Shown: positions 1 to 11,812, numbered from the stretch's first letter. The stretch: 64,000 nucleotides of DNA from Malania oleifera (GCF_029873635.1 NC_080426.1:55194093-55258092), one strand, 5' to 3'. Numbers and translations are program-made. The notes: generated from the letters alone by a model not told the origin.

Positions 1-562
1 TGACTCGGCAGTGGTCGGCCAGCCATTGTCGGGTCCTGCCTTCAGGCTGCACAACCCGTCATGGGGGGTAATACATGACATCAACTAGCTATTTATCCTA
101 GGTATGTTTTCAATATTATCAGTTATAACAGATGTTTTATGTATGATATGATTTATTAGCAAATATGAAAGTATGTGATTATTCAGTACGATATGATGAA
201 CGTTTATAGAATTATGAAATGTACTGTATATGTATAATTGCCTTAAATGTTGATGTTGCCACAAGTTGTATTTAGTTTATTTTCCCTTACTGAGAAGGGT
301 CTCACCCCCGAACATTAAATGATTTTTACGAAACCCAGAAAGACCGGCGGAGCGTGACCACTGTTGAGTTTATCTAGTTACCCTGTTATGAGGGTAAGTT
401 TTGTACTAGGATCAGGAGATGTTTGTTGTATGATCCTAGGGTTATTTTAGCATATTTGGAGATTGTATACAAATACTGTATTTTGGGAATGTAGTAGACT
501 CTGGTATTATGTAATTAATGGCTTGATAGATGTGATTTATATTTACTACTTCTTAGGTTTCC
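1..562 (+). mobile_element. Element A left LTR, first part (Ty3/gypsy)
   Basis: This stretch matches about 24240-24795 in element A's right LTR: same order, same GTCGGCCAGCCATTGTC block, same run into TCTGGTATTATGTAATTAATGG. It is the R/U5 side of A's left LTR. About 1.4 kb of that LTR lies before the window. It breaks off at 562, where element B is inserted, and resumes at 9216. No gene is seen here; the antisense reading frame near 515-868 is an accident of the LTR. Confidence 0.88.
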
Positions 563-632
563 TATAAGAACCTGAACCATGATAACTGGGTTTAAATATT
601 TAAAGAGAGGGACAAATTGGGAATTTGGCATA

Positions 633-823
633 TTTCGTCGACGAAGCCAAAATTCGTTGACAATGCCTTTGTTCTTCTCGTCAACGAAATTCAGGGGCTC
701 ATCGATGAGAGAAGCCAAGGGGTCTCGGAAAAACTGAACATCCTGGATTCTTCGACGAGGCCACCGATATGTCGACGAAGTCACTGAAAGATTCGTCAAC
801 GAGAACACCATTTCGTCGACGAA
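633..823 (+). promoter_or_regulatory. Array of TTCGTCGACGAA palindromes upstream of the LTR TATA box
   Basis: About eight copies or near-copies of a 12-bp palindrome with core GTCGAC occur in 190 bp, ending about 20 bp before the TATA box. Variants such as CTCATCGATGAG, TTCGTTGAC and CTCGTCAACGAA differ mainly by C-to-T or G-to-A changes at CpG. Equivalent arrays lie at 7464-7655 (3' LTR), and in element C at about 11285-11475 and 18065-18245. The placement suggests an enhancer; this is inference. Confidence 0.7.
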
Positions 824-886
824 TTGGGTCGAGTCAAAGGTGCTATAAATAGAAATTTCATTGCTCAACCATTAAGAAACTCAAAT

Positions 887-889
<3 letters not shown>

Positions 890-951
<62 letters not shown>
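890..951 (+). repeat. (CT)n microsatellite in LTR leader
   Basis: About 31 CT dinucleotides start about 40 bp downstream of the TATA box of B's 5' LTR. The 3' LTR has only a short CT tract at the matching place (about 7722-7735), so this copy expanded after insertion, or the other contracted. Confidence 0.95.
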
Positions 952-955
<4 letters not shown>

Positions 956-2354
956 AAACCTCTCCCTGCTCTCTCTCTCTCTAGATTTCCTCGCCGATCA
1001 TTGATGGAATCAAAAATCTGAAGTTACCACGAGGATCGTGGAAGGATTTTCTACGATTTCTACGGATCGAAATCTCATTTCAAAGATTTTTTGGTTTCGG
1101 AGAAAAATCGAGGTAAGGCTCAGTTTTCAATTCTGATCCGGTAGTTTTTTAGGCAACTATGTTGTGAGTATATTCTGTACTGTGATTTGTAGGTTTTGGA
1201 ACTCGGTTCGCTGTTTAGGAGCCTTAGAGTTCGGTATTTGGTATTCGAGGAAAAGGTAAGGGGAACTATGTTTATATTGGTTATTTTTTAAATCGGACTC
1301 GGTAGAACTGTGGTTCACGGTCCTGTGTGTGTTTTGGCTACTTATTTGGGGGGATCTAACAGGGGGAAACAATAGGTTATTCATTATTACAGTTTTGGGA
1401 AAAAGGGGGTGACGAGCTGCATCCCAGGTTTTGTTGAAAACCGTGGGTATATGTTGATTTATACTGTGATATTGGGATGGCCGTACCTTGACTTATTTAA
1501 ATTGTATTTTTTTGAAAAACCATGATTTAGATTACCAAATGGGTGTGGTTTGTTCGGTTATATGAGCATGCATGTTTGTGTGATATGCAAAAATGCTAGT
1601 AGGAACTGGGTTTCGAAAATGTTCCAGGTACTAAGAGTGTCCGGCTCTATATCCGAGGGCATATGTTTATCGCCTGCTACATAGGCAAGAGTGTTGAGCT
1701 CTATATCCAAGGGCGTGAGCCTATACCGGCAGATCAGGCCGAGGGGTGTGGATCCACCAGTTAGCACCAGTAGGATGCCATGGGAGTCGGGGACTAGCCA
1801 TGTGCCGGTGGCACCGTGCTTCACGGGTTGGCTGGGCCAATACTGGATTGTCGCAGAATGGCTTCAGGCCAAAGAGTGTGACAACACTGAGTTTGCTGAT
1901 CATGTGTTGTGTGTGCATGTATGCACTATGTAAATTAGTACTGGATTGCATTCAAATGTGTGTATGTTGCATCATGATAACACTCAAATGCCACACACCA
2001 ATATAACTTGTGTAGGGAGCGTAGTGGCTAGCGTAACGTGTTTAGCCCTAGGTAATTGCTAGGACTGTAATTTTGATGGGTTGCCATTTTGGGATGTGTT
2101 GGGCACCCGTTTGTACATTTTGATAGAGCATTGTGTCTGCTCTTGTATAGACTCTGGTATGGTACTGCATATGTATGTATGGTTTTTCCACTGCGTATAT
2201 GATTGTGTTCGGATGTGTTTAGGGTGCCTGCAAACCCCACGGGGTTGGACCCTCATCCTTTGTACTATATCTATGATGATTTGTATGATACAGGGACAGG
2301 TTAGGTTACATTTTCACCCCTGGGTCCCATATCGGGGTTCGGAGCGTGACAGCT

Positions 2355-2366
2355 TGTTATCAGAGC
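2355..2366 (+). other. Primer-binding site of element B
   Basis: TGTTATCAGAGC starts 3 bp after the LTR end. It matches the initiator-methionine tRNA primer site TGGTATCAGAGC at 11 of 12 positions. Confidence 0.85.
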
Positions 2367-2674
2367 CATGTTGGTTACTAGATCTTGTAGACTTGGTTAG
2401 GCTTAGTTATGAGTACATACCAGAGTATAGGATGTGGATATGGGTAGAGTCGGTTAAGGGTTGTTCGGTTGTAGACCGGGATTTGTCGATGGTATTCCAT
2501 GTTTTTCCTAGGATGACGATTCTAGTAAAAGCAAAGCAGATCATTGATGACTTTCGTTTCGGTGTGATAGGACAGACCTAGACCTGGAAGGGAGTAGTTA
2601 ACACGATTAGTGTAGATCATTGTGTTAACTGTACGTGTTGTAGGGATACTGATAGATTCCTATTGTGTTACAGA

Positions 2675-3679
2675 ATGGAGCCCAAGGATAATGACCTGGG
2701 AAGTGGCTCTGAGGAGACTGCGAGTGATGAGTTTCCTTCTGTGCCTCGAGGTTTGACGACGCAACTATTATGGGAGATTGGGCGAAGTGTGAGGAGACAC
2801 GAGCACTCTCCTACTGCTGCGGGGTGCACCATTGAGAGGTTCACACGCATGCATCCTCTGACGTTCTCTAGAGGACCTGACCCGGCGATAGCCGAGGAGT
2901 GGATGGAGAAGACTGAAAGGATCTTGGAGGTCCTGCATTACACGGATAGGCAGTAAGTCCTCTATGCTACTTTCCAGCTGTCTGGAGAGGCGGGTCGATT
3001 GTGGACTGCGGTGAATCTATTGGAGAAGCAGAGAGCCGGTCCTAAGGAGATGATGTGGAGCCTATTCAAGGAGGTGTTCTTTGACAGATACTTCCTGGCT
3101 TCCATACGTGATGCGAAGGCAGACGAGTTTCCATGCTGACTCCGGGGAGTTTGACGGTGCAGGGGTATGCGACTCAATACATAAAGTTGTCTCGCTTTTC
3201 ACCATGTATGATCTCGAGCAAGTATGAATAGACTCGAAGGTTTGAGAAGTGTTTGAGGAAGGATATCCGCAAATTGGTGGGTATGCTTCAGATCTGTGAG
3301 TTCTCGGTGTTGGTGGATAAAGCCACGATGATTGATACTGGTATCCGAGAGGACGAGGCGGATCAAAATCAAAGAAGAGGACAGTACCTTCTGGTTCTCA
3401 GACAGGATCTCATCAAGTATCATGGAAGAAAAGAAACAAGGGCTCTTGCTACCGTCAGAATACCGAGCGCTAGGATTCTCAGGGAAGCCAGACTTGTGGT
3501 CATTGTACCAGGTGCCACAAGCGGCACGAGGGTGAGTGCTGGTCATTTAAGGGTAACTGCTACAACTTTGGCCAACCAGGTCACACAAGGCTCGTGATTA
3601 ATGAGCACCGAGGCGAGATGTACCTACATTCAGTGGGAACCGAGGGAGCAATCAGATACCTCGGGGGACCATTCAAGCG
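2675..3679 (+). pseudogene. gag remnant of element B
   Basis: The start at 2675 reads MEPKDNDLGSGSEE and the parallel gag in element C starts with nearly the same residues, which fixes the start codon. Capsid-like sequence follows, with IERFTRMHPLTFS, EEWMEKTERILEVLHYTD and then LFKEVFFDRYFLAS in the same frame after a stop at 2954. A frameshift near 3130 moves the rest to another frame (RKDIRKLVGML from 3256), and a second shift near 3385 precedes the nucleocapsid. The zinc-knuckle region near 3510-3600 is damaged: in CYNFGQPGH a cysteine is replaced by phenylalanine. Not functional. Confidence 0.88.
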
Positions 3680-6600
3680 GATACAGCTCCGGCCAGAGTA
3701 TACTCTCTTACTCCAGTGGACGCTGAGCATGCAGGTAACGTGGTGACAAGTACCTTATTATTGCTTTCAAATAAAGCTTCTGTTTTGTTTGATTCGAGTG
3801 AGACCCATTCCTTTGTATCTGTGAATTTTGTGGGACGGTGTGGGGTTGAGACCCGAGACATGAATGAGGTGTTATCTGTTACGACGCCATCTAGGAGTGT
3901 ATCTTTCTGTAGGAAGATGTTGGTAGATTGCCCAGTGGAAATTCAAGGAAAGCTACTACCAGCGAATCTGGTGGTATACGACATGTCGAGGTTTGATATC
4001 ATTCTGGAGATGGATTGGTTGTTCTCCAGTTATGCTGTGATCGACTGTCGTAGGAAGGTGGTAGTTTTCAAACCTCCTGGGGAGCAGGAGTACGAATTCG
4101 TGGGATCATATGTGCGTTCAGCACCATAGATTTTGTCGGCTCTACAAGCGAGGAGGCTACTCTTGGACGGATGTCAAGGGTACCTAGCTTGTATGAAGGA
4201 ACCACCGCGGGATGAGTTGAGACTCGAAGACATTCGGGTAGTCTGCAAGTTCTCGAATGTGTTTCCAGATGATTCACCCGGTTTACCTCCTGATCGTGAG
4301 GTGGAGTTTGCGATAGAGTTGCTGCTCAGTAAAGCACCGATCTCTAAAACTCCGTACCGAATGGCTCCAGCGAAACTTCAGGAGTTAAAGGAGCAGTTAT
4401 AGGAATTACAGGATAGGGAATTCATTCGACCTAGTGTTTCGCCCTATGGAGCTCCAGTATTGTTTGTGAAGAAGAAGGACGGGTTGATGCGGATGTGCAT
4501 TGATTACCATGAGATTAACAAGGTAACTGTGAAGAATCGCTATCCTTTATCTCGTATAGATGATCTCTTTGGCCAGTTGCAGGGACCGCGGGTCTTTTCA
4601 AAGATCGACTTGCTGTCAGGATATCATCAGGTGAGGGTTAGAACGGAGGATGTAGCGAAGACTGCTTTCTGAACCAAATATGGCCACTACGAGTTCTTGG
4701 TCATGCCTTTGGGGTTGACAAATGCTTCGGCGGTGTTCATGTATCTGATGAACAGGGTTTTCCATTAGTACCTGGATCGATTCATAGTGGTATTCATTGA
4801 TGACATTCTGGTATACTCGAGGAGTACGAAAGAGCATGTGGAACATTTGAGTTTAGTGTTACAGATTCTACGAGAGAAGAAGTTGTATGCTAAACTGAAG
4901 AAATGTGAATTTTGGTTGAGTCAAATTGCGTTCTTAGGCCATGTGGTTACTGGGGATGGTATATCAGTTGATCCTAGCAAGATTGAGGTTGTGGTCGACT
5001 AGGTAAGGCTGAAGAATGTGCAGGAGGTTCAAAGTTTTTTAGGACTGGCGGGTTATTATCGTCGGTTTAGAGGGTTTCTCTAAACTATTTGGACCTCTTA
5101 CACGATTGACCAGGAAGGGAGTTCAGTTTGAGTGGACCAGTGATTGCGAGCTGTGCTTTCAGGAGTTGAAGCACCGGCTAGTTACTGCTCCAGTGTTGAC
5201 CATTCCTACGGGGGATGGTGGATTTCTGATTTATAGCGATGCGTCTCTGAAGGGTTTGGGATGTGTGCTTATGCAGCAGGGTAAAGTAGTAGCATATGCT
5301 TCTCGGAAATTGAAAGAGCATGAGAAGAATTACCCTACGCATGATCTAGAATTAGCTGTTGTGGTATATGCACTGAAGATCTGGTGACATTACCTGTACG
5401 GGGTGCAGTGTGAGATCTTCACTGACCATAAAAGCCTTAGGTATTTCTTCACACAGAAGGAGTTGAACATGAGGCAAAGGCGTTGGCTAAAGTTGATTAA
5501 GGACTACGATTGCACGATCAGTTATCACCCAGGGAAAGCTAATGTGGTAGCTGATGCATTGAGTCGAAAGTTAAGGCCTACGGCTGTATCTGCGATTGTA
5601 ACCCATTTTCACATCAGACGGGATTTGGAGAGCTCAGGTATAGAATTGGTGGTTGGTAATCATCAGGCTTATCTTGCTGGTTTGGTGGTCCAACCGACTA
5701 TGTTTAAGTGTATAAAATTCACGCAGGCTAGTGATGCAGATTTAGCAGAGATTATGGAAAAGGTACAGCAGGGACTAGCTACAAAGTTTAACATCTCTAA
5801 GGGAGGTGTGTTGAGGTTTGGGACTAGACTGTGTGTTCCAAACGATGATAAGATCAGAAGGATGATTCTAGAGGAGGCGCATCATTCTATGTATATGGTA
5901 CATCCTGGTAGTATAAAGATGTATCGAGACTTGCACAAGACCTTCTGGTGGTCTGGTATGAAGAGGTAGATTGCTCAATTCCTGGAGCAGTGTCTGACGT
6001 GTCAACAAGTGAAAACTGAACATCAGAGGTTGGCGGGGCCATTGCATCCTTTGCCTATTTCGGTGTGGAAATGGGAGCATATTTCCATGGATTTTGTGAC
6101 CGGATTGCCACCAACAATGCACAGGCAGAATGCTATCTGGGTGATCGTAGATAGATTAATGAAATCTACTCATTTTATACCGATGAAAGTTGGCTATCCT
6201 TTGAGTAGGCTAGCAGATTTGTACGTGCATGAGATTTTGAGAATGCATGGAGTACTGGTGTCCATACTATCGAATCAGAATTCGAGGTTTACTTCTCGAT
6301 TTTGGATGAGCTTGCAGAAGGCATTGGGGACGAAGCTTACTTTCAGTACAGCGTTCCACCCCAAACTGATGGACAGTCGAAGAGGACGATACAGATATTG
6401 GAAGATATGTTGCGAGCGTGTGTGTTAGACTTTGGTGGTAGTTGGATACGATTTATGCCACTTGTAGAGTTCGCTTATAATAACAGCTTCCATTCTAGTA
6501 TTGGGATCGCACCGTTCGAGGCTTTGTATGGTCGAAGGTGTCGAACTCCTTTGTGTTGGGATGAGGTTGGTGAATGTCAGGTGTTAGGACTTGAACTCGT

Positions 6601-7124
6601 GCAGCAGGCGTCTGAGAAGGTGGGTTTGATCCGGGAGAGGATTAGATCAGTTCAGAGTCAGCAAAAGAGTTATGCAGATGTTCGCCACCGTGAGTTAGAG
6701 TTTGAAGTGGGAGGTAAGGTATTTCTGCGTATTGCTCCGATGAAAGGGGTGATGAGATTTGGGAGGAAGGGCAAGCTGAGCCTGAGGTATATCGGACCAT
6801 TCGAGGTACTTGAGCGAGTGGGTCCAGTAGCCTACAAAGTTGCATTACCTCCAGCACTTTCAAAGGTCCATGATGTGTTTCACGTATCCACGTTGAGGAG
6901 GTACGTGTTGGATCCTTCACATGTTATTAGTTATGATGGGTTGGAAATTGGGGATACTTTAGCATATGAGGAGATATGTGTTCAGGTTCTAGACCGTAAA
7001 GTTTAGAAGCTTTCATACGAAAGAGATACCGTTAGTGAAGGTATTGTGGCGAAACCACGAGGTTGAGGAAGCTTCTTTGGAACTGGAAACAGAAATACAC
7101 TGGAAGTATCCACAGTTGTTTTGA
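3680..7124 (+). pseudogene. pol remnant of element B (PR-RT-RNaseH-IN-chromodomain)
   Basis: Domains run in Ty3/gypsy order. Protease (about 3716-4129): the active site reads DSSETHSF where element C has DSGATHSF. Reverse transcriptase (about 4133-5040): [11 protein letters not shown] and the catalytic [11 protein letters not shown] are present, but stops interrupt it near 4400, 4670, 4767 and 5000, followed by a frameshift near 5070. RNase H (about 5106-5570): [26 protein letters not shown]. Integrase (about 5800-7006): CLTCQ of the zinc domain is kept (stop just before it near 5968), but two catalytic acids are changed: SNQNSRFTS has N for the expected D, and the expected QSERTIQ reads KRTIQ. 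A frameshift near 6360 splits the core. The chromodomain ends at 7124 (VKVLWRNHEVEEAS, then KYPQLF) after a further frameshift near 7015, and one conserved tryptophan is leucine. Dead in every enzymatic domain except possibly the RT core. Confidence 0.9.
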
Positions 7125-7149
7125 GCACTTGTACATGATCCTACTATGG

Positions 7150-7260
7150 GTTGGGAAAGGTGGTTAGTCGTCGGGAGTGTGTGGGTATTTTGAACTCCTA
7201 AGATTGTTGTATATGTAACCACAGTATTCCTCCGCCATAAGTGAGGGTATGTATGTGTAT
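7150..7260 (+). repeat. LINE-like 3' tail block in element B's 3' noncoding region
   Basis: Between the pol stop and the polypurine tract lies GTAACCACAGTATTC followed by CGCCATAAGTGAGGGT (7215-7249). The same block occurs before the 3' LTR in elements A, C and D, and in the LINE-like insertion at 55996-56373. Confidence 0.65.
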
Positions 7261-7381
7261 GTATATGATGGGGCTAGGCTGTCGTGGTCGCCAGTTTTCT
7301 CTAGAGTTGTGTCTACGTATTCGATTGTATGTATAAGTTTGTGGATGAGAGATGGCAAATTTCGAGGACAAAATTTTTGTA

Positions 7382-7393
7382 AGGATGGGAGAT
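7382..7393 (+). other. Polypurine tract of element B
   Basis: AGGATGGGAGAT directly precedes the 3' LTR start TGTAAGAACC, as expected for the plus-strand primer of an LTR retrotransposon. Confidence 0.8.
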
Positions 7394-9215
7394 TGTAAGA
7401 ACCTGAACCGTGATAATTGGGTTTAAATATTTAAAGAGATGGACAAATTGGGAATTTGGCATATTTCGTCGACGAAGCCAGAATTCATCGACGCGGCCTT
7501 CGTTCTTCTCGTCAACGAAATTCAGGGGCTCATCGATGAGGAGAAGCCGAGGGGTCTCGGAAAAACCGGAGATCCTAAATTCGTCGACGAGGCCACCAAT
7601 TCGCCGACGAAGTTAGTGAAAGATTCGTCGATGAGAACACCATTTAGTCGACGAATTGGGCCGGGTCAAAGGTGCTATAAATAGAAATTTCACTGCTTAA
7701 CCATTAAAAAACTCAAATATATTCTCTCTCTCTTTCTAAACCTCTCCCTACTCTCTCTCTTAATATTTTTTCACCGATCGTTGATGGAATCAGAAATTTG
7801 AAGTTACCACAAGGATCGTGGAAGGATTCTCTACGATTTCTATGGATCAGAATCTCGTTTCGAAGATTTTCGGGTTTCAGCGAAAAATCGAAGTAAGGCT
7901 TGGTTTTCAATTTTGATCTGGTAGTTTTGTAGGCAACTGTGTTGTGAATATATTTTGTAGTGTGATTTGTAGGTTTTGGAACTCGATTCGCTGTTCAGGA
8001 GCCTTGGAGTTTTGGATTTGGTAATTGGGGAAAAGGTAAGGGGACCTATGTTTATATTGGTTATTTTTGAAATCAAACTCGGTAGAACTGTGGTTCACGG
8101 TCCTGTGTGTGTTTTGGCTACTCATTTGGGGGGATCTAAGGGGAGAAAACTATGAGTTTTTCATTATTACAGTTTTGGGAAAAAGGGGGCGACAGGCTGC
8201 ATCTCGTGTTTTGTTGAAAACCGTGGGTATATGTTGATTTATACTATGATATTGGGATGGTCGTGCCTTGACTTATTTAAACTGTATTTGTTTGAAAAAT
8301 CATGATTTAGATTACCAAATAGGTGTGGTTTGTTTGGTTATATGAGCATGCATGTGTGTGTGATATGTTGAAATGCTAGTAGGAACTGGGTTCCGAAATT
8401 GTTCCAGGTACTGAGAGTGTCCGGCTCTATATCCAAGGGAGTGTGTTTATCGCCTGCCACATAAGCAAGAGTGTCCGGCTCTATATTCGAGGGCATGATC
8501 CTATACCGGCAAATCAGGCCAAAGGGTGTGGATCCACCAGTTAGCGTCGGTACGATGCCATGGGAGTCGGGGACTAGCCATGTGTCGGTGGTGCCATGCT
8601 TCGCAGGTTGATTGGGCCTACGCCGGATTGTCGCGGACTGGCTTCAGGCCGAAGGGTATGATGACACCGGGTTTGCTGATCATGTGTTATGTGTGCGTGT
8701 ATGCACTATGTAAATTAGTACTGGATTGCATTCAACTGCGTATATGTTGTATCATGATAACACTCAAATGCCACACACCGATATAACCTGTGTTCTTCCT
8801 TACTGAGAGGTGTCTTACCCCTGCTGTACGTACATTTTTATAGGTCTTTCGGGTAACCGAAACTAGCGTCCTGGTGTAGGGAGCGTAGTGGTCGGTGTAC
8901 CGTGTTTAGCGCTAGGTAAGTGCTAGGACTGTAATTTTGGTGGGTGGCCATTTTGGGATGTGTTGGGCACCCGTTTGTACGTTTTGATAAAGCATTGTGC
9001 CTGCTCTTGTATAGACTCTGGTATGGTATTGCATATGTATGTATGGTTTTTCCGTTGCGTATATGATTGTGTTCAGATGTGTTTAGGGTACCTGGGAACC
9101 TCACAGGGTCGGACCCTCTTCCTTTGTACTGTATCTATGATGATTTGTATGATACAGGGACAGGTTAGGTTACGTTTTCACCCCTAGGTCCCATCTCGGG
9201 GTTTGGGGCGTGACA
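7394..9215 (+). repeat. 3' LTR of element B
   Basis: 1822 bp, TGTAAGAACC to GCGTGACA. It carries a palindrome array (7464-7655), a TATA box (TATAAATA, 7676-7683) and a short CT leader. It keeps about 95 bp around 8786-8880 that the 5' LTR has lost. Together with the left LTR of element C (9841-11547, opposite strand) it makes an inverted repeat with a 625-bp spacer. Confidence 0.92.
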
Positions 9216-9316
9216 TTTCTGCTGTGATTGACAGGTGTCCCCGTTACCCATGGGTTCGGGTTGACTTTTCTATTTATTATGTTTCATTTTATATTAATAT
9301 TTTTTAGGACGTTACA
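9216..9316 (+). repeat. Element A left LTR, last part
   Basis: TTTCTGCTGTGATTGACAGG to GGACGTTACA matches the end of A's right LTR (about 24790-24889), continuing directly from 562 once B is removed. Confidence 0.9.
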
Positions 9317-9319
9317 ATT

Positions 9320-9331
9320 TTGTATCAGAGC
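9320..9331 (+). other. Primer-binding site of element A
   Basis: TTGTATCAGAGC lies 3 bp after the LTR end and matches the initiator-methionine tRNA site at 11 of 12 positions. The leader 9332-9634 is non-coding and is very similar to the leader of element D (46525-46815). Confidence 0.85.
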
Positions 9332-9634
9332 CTAGGATACTAGGTTCTATAGACTTTAGAGTGCAGCAGTAATGCTACCAGAGTATAGGATAAGGGAATT
9401 TGAGGTCTGGTTTTGTAGTCTAGACACAAGACTTCTGTGGTGGTTTGTGTGATTTTCCTGGGGTGACAATTTCAGGAAATTCATGGTAAACTATCGTCCA
9501 GTTGGGTATCTAGGTTGCAGGATTGAACCTTGAATTAAGATCAAGAGTAAGGAATTAATTAGGAGAAAATATTATATGAGCTGGATGATATGTATAGAGA
9601 AGGGGGTTCTGAGTTAAGTTACTTGTTTTTCATG

Positions 9635-9840
9635 ATGGACCCTGGTGGCAACAGTGCCCATGCTAGTGGGAATGAGGGTGCTAGACCCTCAGGCACTGTG
9701 GGTAGTGATTCGGACGCCGTCTTACGCAGTGTGGCACAACAGGTTATGGCAGAAATTGTCAGGAATTCGAGGGAACAGGGTGGTCCATCGGCAGGCCATG
9801 GTAGCTCGATAGAGAAGTTCATTAAGATGAATCCTCTGAA
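9635..9840 (+). pseudogene. gag of element A, 5' part
   Basis: It starts MDPGGNSAHASGNEG (another ATG one codon earlier), parallel to MDPGG in element D. SVAQQVMAEIVRNSREQGG and SIEKFIKMNPLN follow without a stop. The gag is cut at 9840 by element C in the opposite orientation and resumes at 18310. Any residues read past 9840 come from C's LTR. Confidence 0.9.
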
Positions 9841-11182
9841 TGTCACGCCCCAAAAATGGCGTAAAAATATACATATGCAGTTCCATACCAGATTCTACAC
9901 AAGAGCAGACACAATGCTCTATCAAAACGTACAAATGGGTGCCCAACACATCTCAAAATGGCAACCCACCAAAATTACAGTCCTAGCATTTACTTAACGC
10001 TAAATGTAGTACATTGGCCACTACACTCCCTGCACTAGGACGCTAGTTCCGGTTACCCGAAAATCTGTAAAAATGTACGTACAGGTAGGGTGAGACACCT
10101 CTCAGTAAGGAAGAACACAAGTTATATCGGTGTGTAGCATTTGAGTGTTGTCATGATACAACATACACGCAGTTAAATGCATTCCAGTACGAATTTCCAC
10201 AGTGCGCACACACACCCATACACATACACATGATCAATAATCTCGGTGTCATCACAATCCGGCATTGGCCCGTAGCCAACCCACGAAGCACGGCGCCACC
10301 AGCATATGGCTAGTCCTCAACTCCTATAGCATCGTACCGGTGCATAACTAGTGGATCCACACCCTTCGGCCTGATCTGCCGAAATAGGCTCACGCCTTCG
10401 GATATAGAGTCGGACACTCTTGCCTACATGGCAGGCAATGAACACACGCCCTCGGATATAGAACCGGACACTCTTGCCCACATGGCAGGCGGTAAAAATA
10501 CACGCCCTCAAATATAGAGCCAAACACTCTCAATACCTAGAATCATTTCGAAACCGCGTTCCTATTAGCATTTCAACATATCACACACACACATGCATGC
10601 TCATATAACCAAACAAACCACACCCATTTGGTTATCTAAATCATGGTTTTTCAAACAAATACAGTTCAAATAAGTCAAGGCACGGCCATCCCAATATCAC
10701 AGTATAAATCACACATATACTCAGTTTTCAACAAAACCAGGGATGCAGCCCGTCGCCCCCTTTTTTCCAAAACTGTAATAATGAAAAACCCATAGTTTTT
10801 CTCCGTTAGATCCCCTCAAATGAGTATCCAAAACACACACAGAACCGTAAACCACAGTTCTACCGAGTCTGATTTCAAAAATAACCAATATAAACATAGT
10901 TCCCCTTACCTTTTCCCTAAATAACAAATCCCGAACTCCAAGGCCCCTAAGCAACGAACCGAATTCCAAAACCTACAAATCACAGTACAGAATATGCTCA
11001 GAAGATAGTTACCTACAAAACTACTGAATCAAAAATGGAAACCGAGCCTTACCTCAATTTTTTACCAAAACCTGAAAATCTCCGAAACAAGATTCCGATC
11101 CGTAGAAGTTGTAGAGAATCCTTTCACGATCCTCGTGGTAACTTCAGATTTCTGATTCCATCAATAATCATCGAAGAAATCT

Positions 11183-11222
<40 letters not shown>

Positions 11223-11547
11223 GATTGAAGTTTCTTAGCTTAGAAGAAATGAAAAATCCTATTTATAGCCCTTTGACCCGGCCTAACTCGTCGACGAAAT
11301 GGTGCCTTCGTCGACGAATCTTTCACTACCTTTGTCGACGAATCGATGACCTCGTCGACAAATCTGAGATCATGGGTTTTTTCGAGACTCCTCGGCTTCT
11401 CCTCGTCAACGAGTCTCTGAATTACGTCGATGAGAAGAACAAAGGCTTCGTCGACGAAATCTGGCTTCGTCAACAAAATATGCCAAATTCCTATTTTGCC
11501 CCTCTCTTATTTATTTAAACCCAATTATCACGATTCGGGTTCTTACA
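9841..11547 (-). repeat. 3' LTR of element C
   Basis: 1707 bp. Near its outer end about 140 bp present in the other LTR (about 16590-16735) are missing: TGTCACGCCCC runs almost at once into sequence matching about 16736. It has three copies of a unit around ATATAGAGCCGGACACTCTT (about 10385-10530) where the other LTR has two. The TATA box is on the minus strand at 11260-11267, with a palindrome array at about 11285-11475 and a (GA)n tract at 11186-11219. Confidence 0.9.
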
Positions 11548-11566
11548 ATCTCCCCTCCTTACAAAA
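11548..11566 (-). other. Polypurine tract of element C
   Basis: On the minus strand TTTGTAAGGAGGGGAGAT directly precedes the 3' LTR start. The LINE-like block is at 11690-11724, between this tract and the pol stop. Confidence 0.8.
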
Positions 11567-11812
11567 ATTTCTTCCTCGAAATTTATCATCTCTCATTCAC
11601 AAAGTCATACCTGGAATACTCATATACGAACTACCAATAAGAAACTGGCGACTACTACAGCACAGTCCCATCATACACATACACATACATACCCTCACTT
11701 ATGGCAAAGGAATACCGTGGTTACATATAGAACTGTCTCAGGAGTTCACAATACACACACTCCCGATGACTAACCACCTATCCCAACCCATAGTAGGATC
11801 ATGTGCAAGTGC

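Larger units (their letters stand above)
563..2351 (+). repeat. 5' LTR of element B
   Basis: It begins TATAAGAACC (TG mutated to TA; the 3' copy has TGTAAGAACC) and ends GCGTGACA. It contains a palindrome array, a TATA box (TATAAATA, 844-851), a CT-rich leader and an AGAGTGTCCGGCTCTATATCC repeat motif near 1636-1720. Relative to the 3' LTR it lacks about 95 bp (present at about 8786-8880) and carries a much longer CT microsatellite. Confidence 0.92.
563..9215 (+). mobile_element. Element B: Ty3/gypsy chromovirus (Tekay/Del-like), decayed
   Basis: This is a complete LTR retrotransposon of about 8.65 kb: 5' LTR, primer-binding site, gag, pol (protease, reverse transcriptase, RNase H, integrase, C-terminal chromodomain), polypurine tract, 3' LTR. 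It sits inside the left LTR of element A. The flanks TTTCC (558-562) and TTTCT (9216-9220) look like a 5-bp target duplication with one transition; A's right LTR gives the empty site (GGTTTCTGC near 24787-24795). The reading frames are broken many times, so it cannot encode working proteins. The long LTRs and chromodomain after integrase place it in the Tekay/Del group; that clade is inferred from motif resemblance. Confidence 0.93.

Noticed and set aside
515..868. Antisense reading frame of 117 codons
   Set aside because: It runs across the A/B junction and B's palindrome array; no protein-like composition and no counterpart in the 3' LTR.
1558..2581. Several 60-166 codon frames inside the 5' LTR of B
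   Set aside because: Non-coding LTR; the same places in the 3' LTR and element C LTRs carry different stops and indels.
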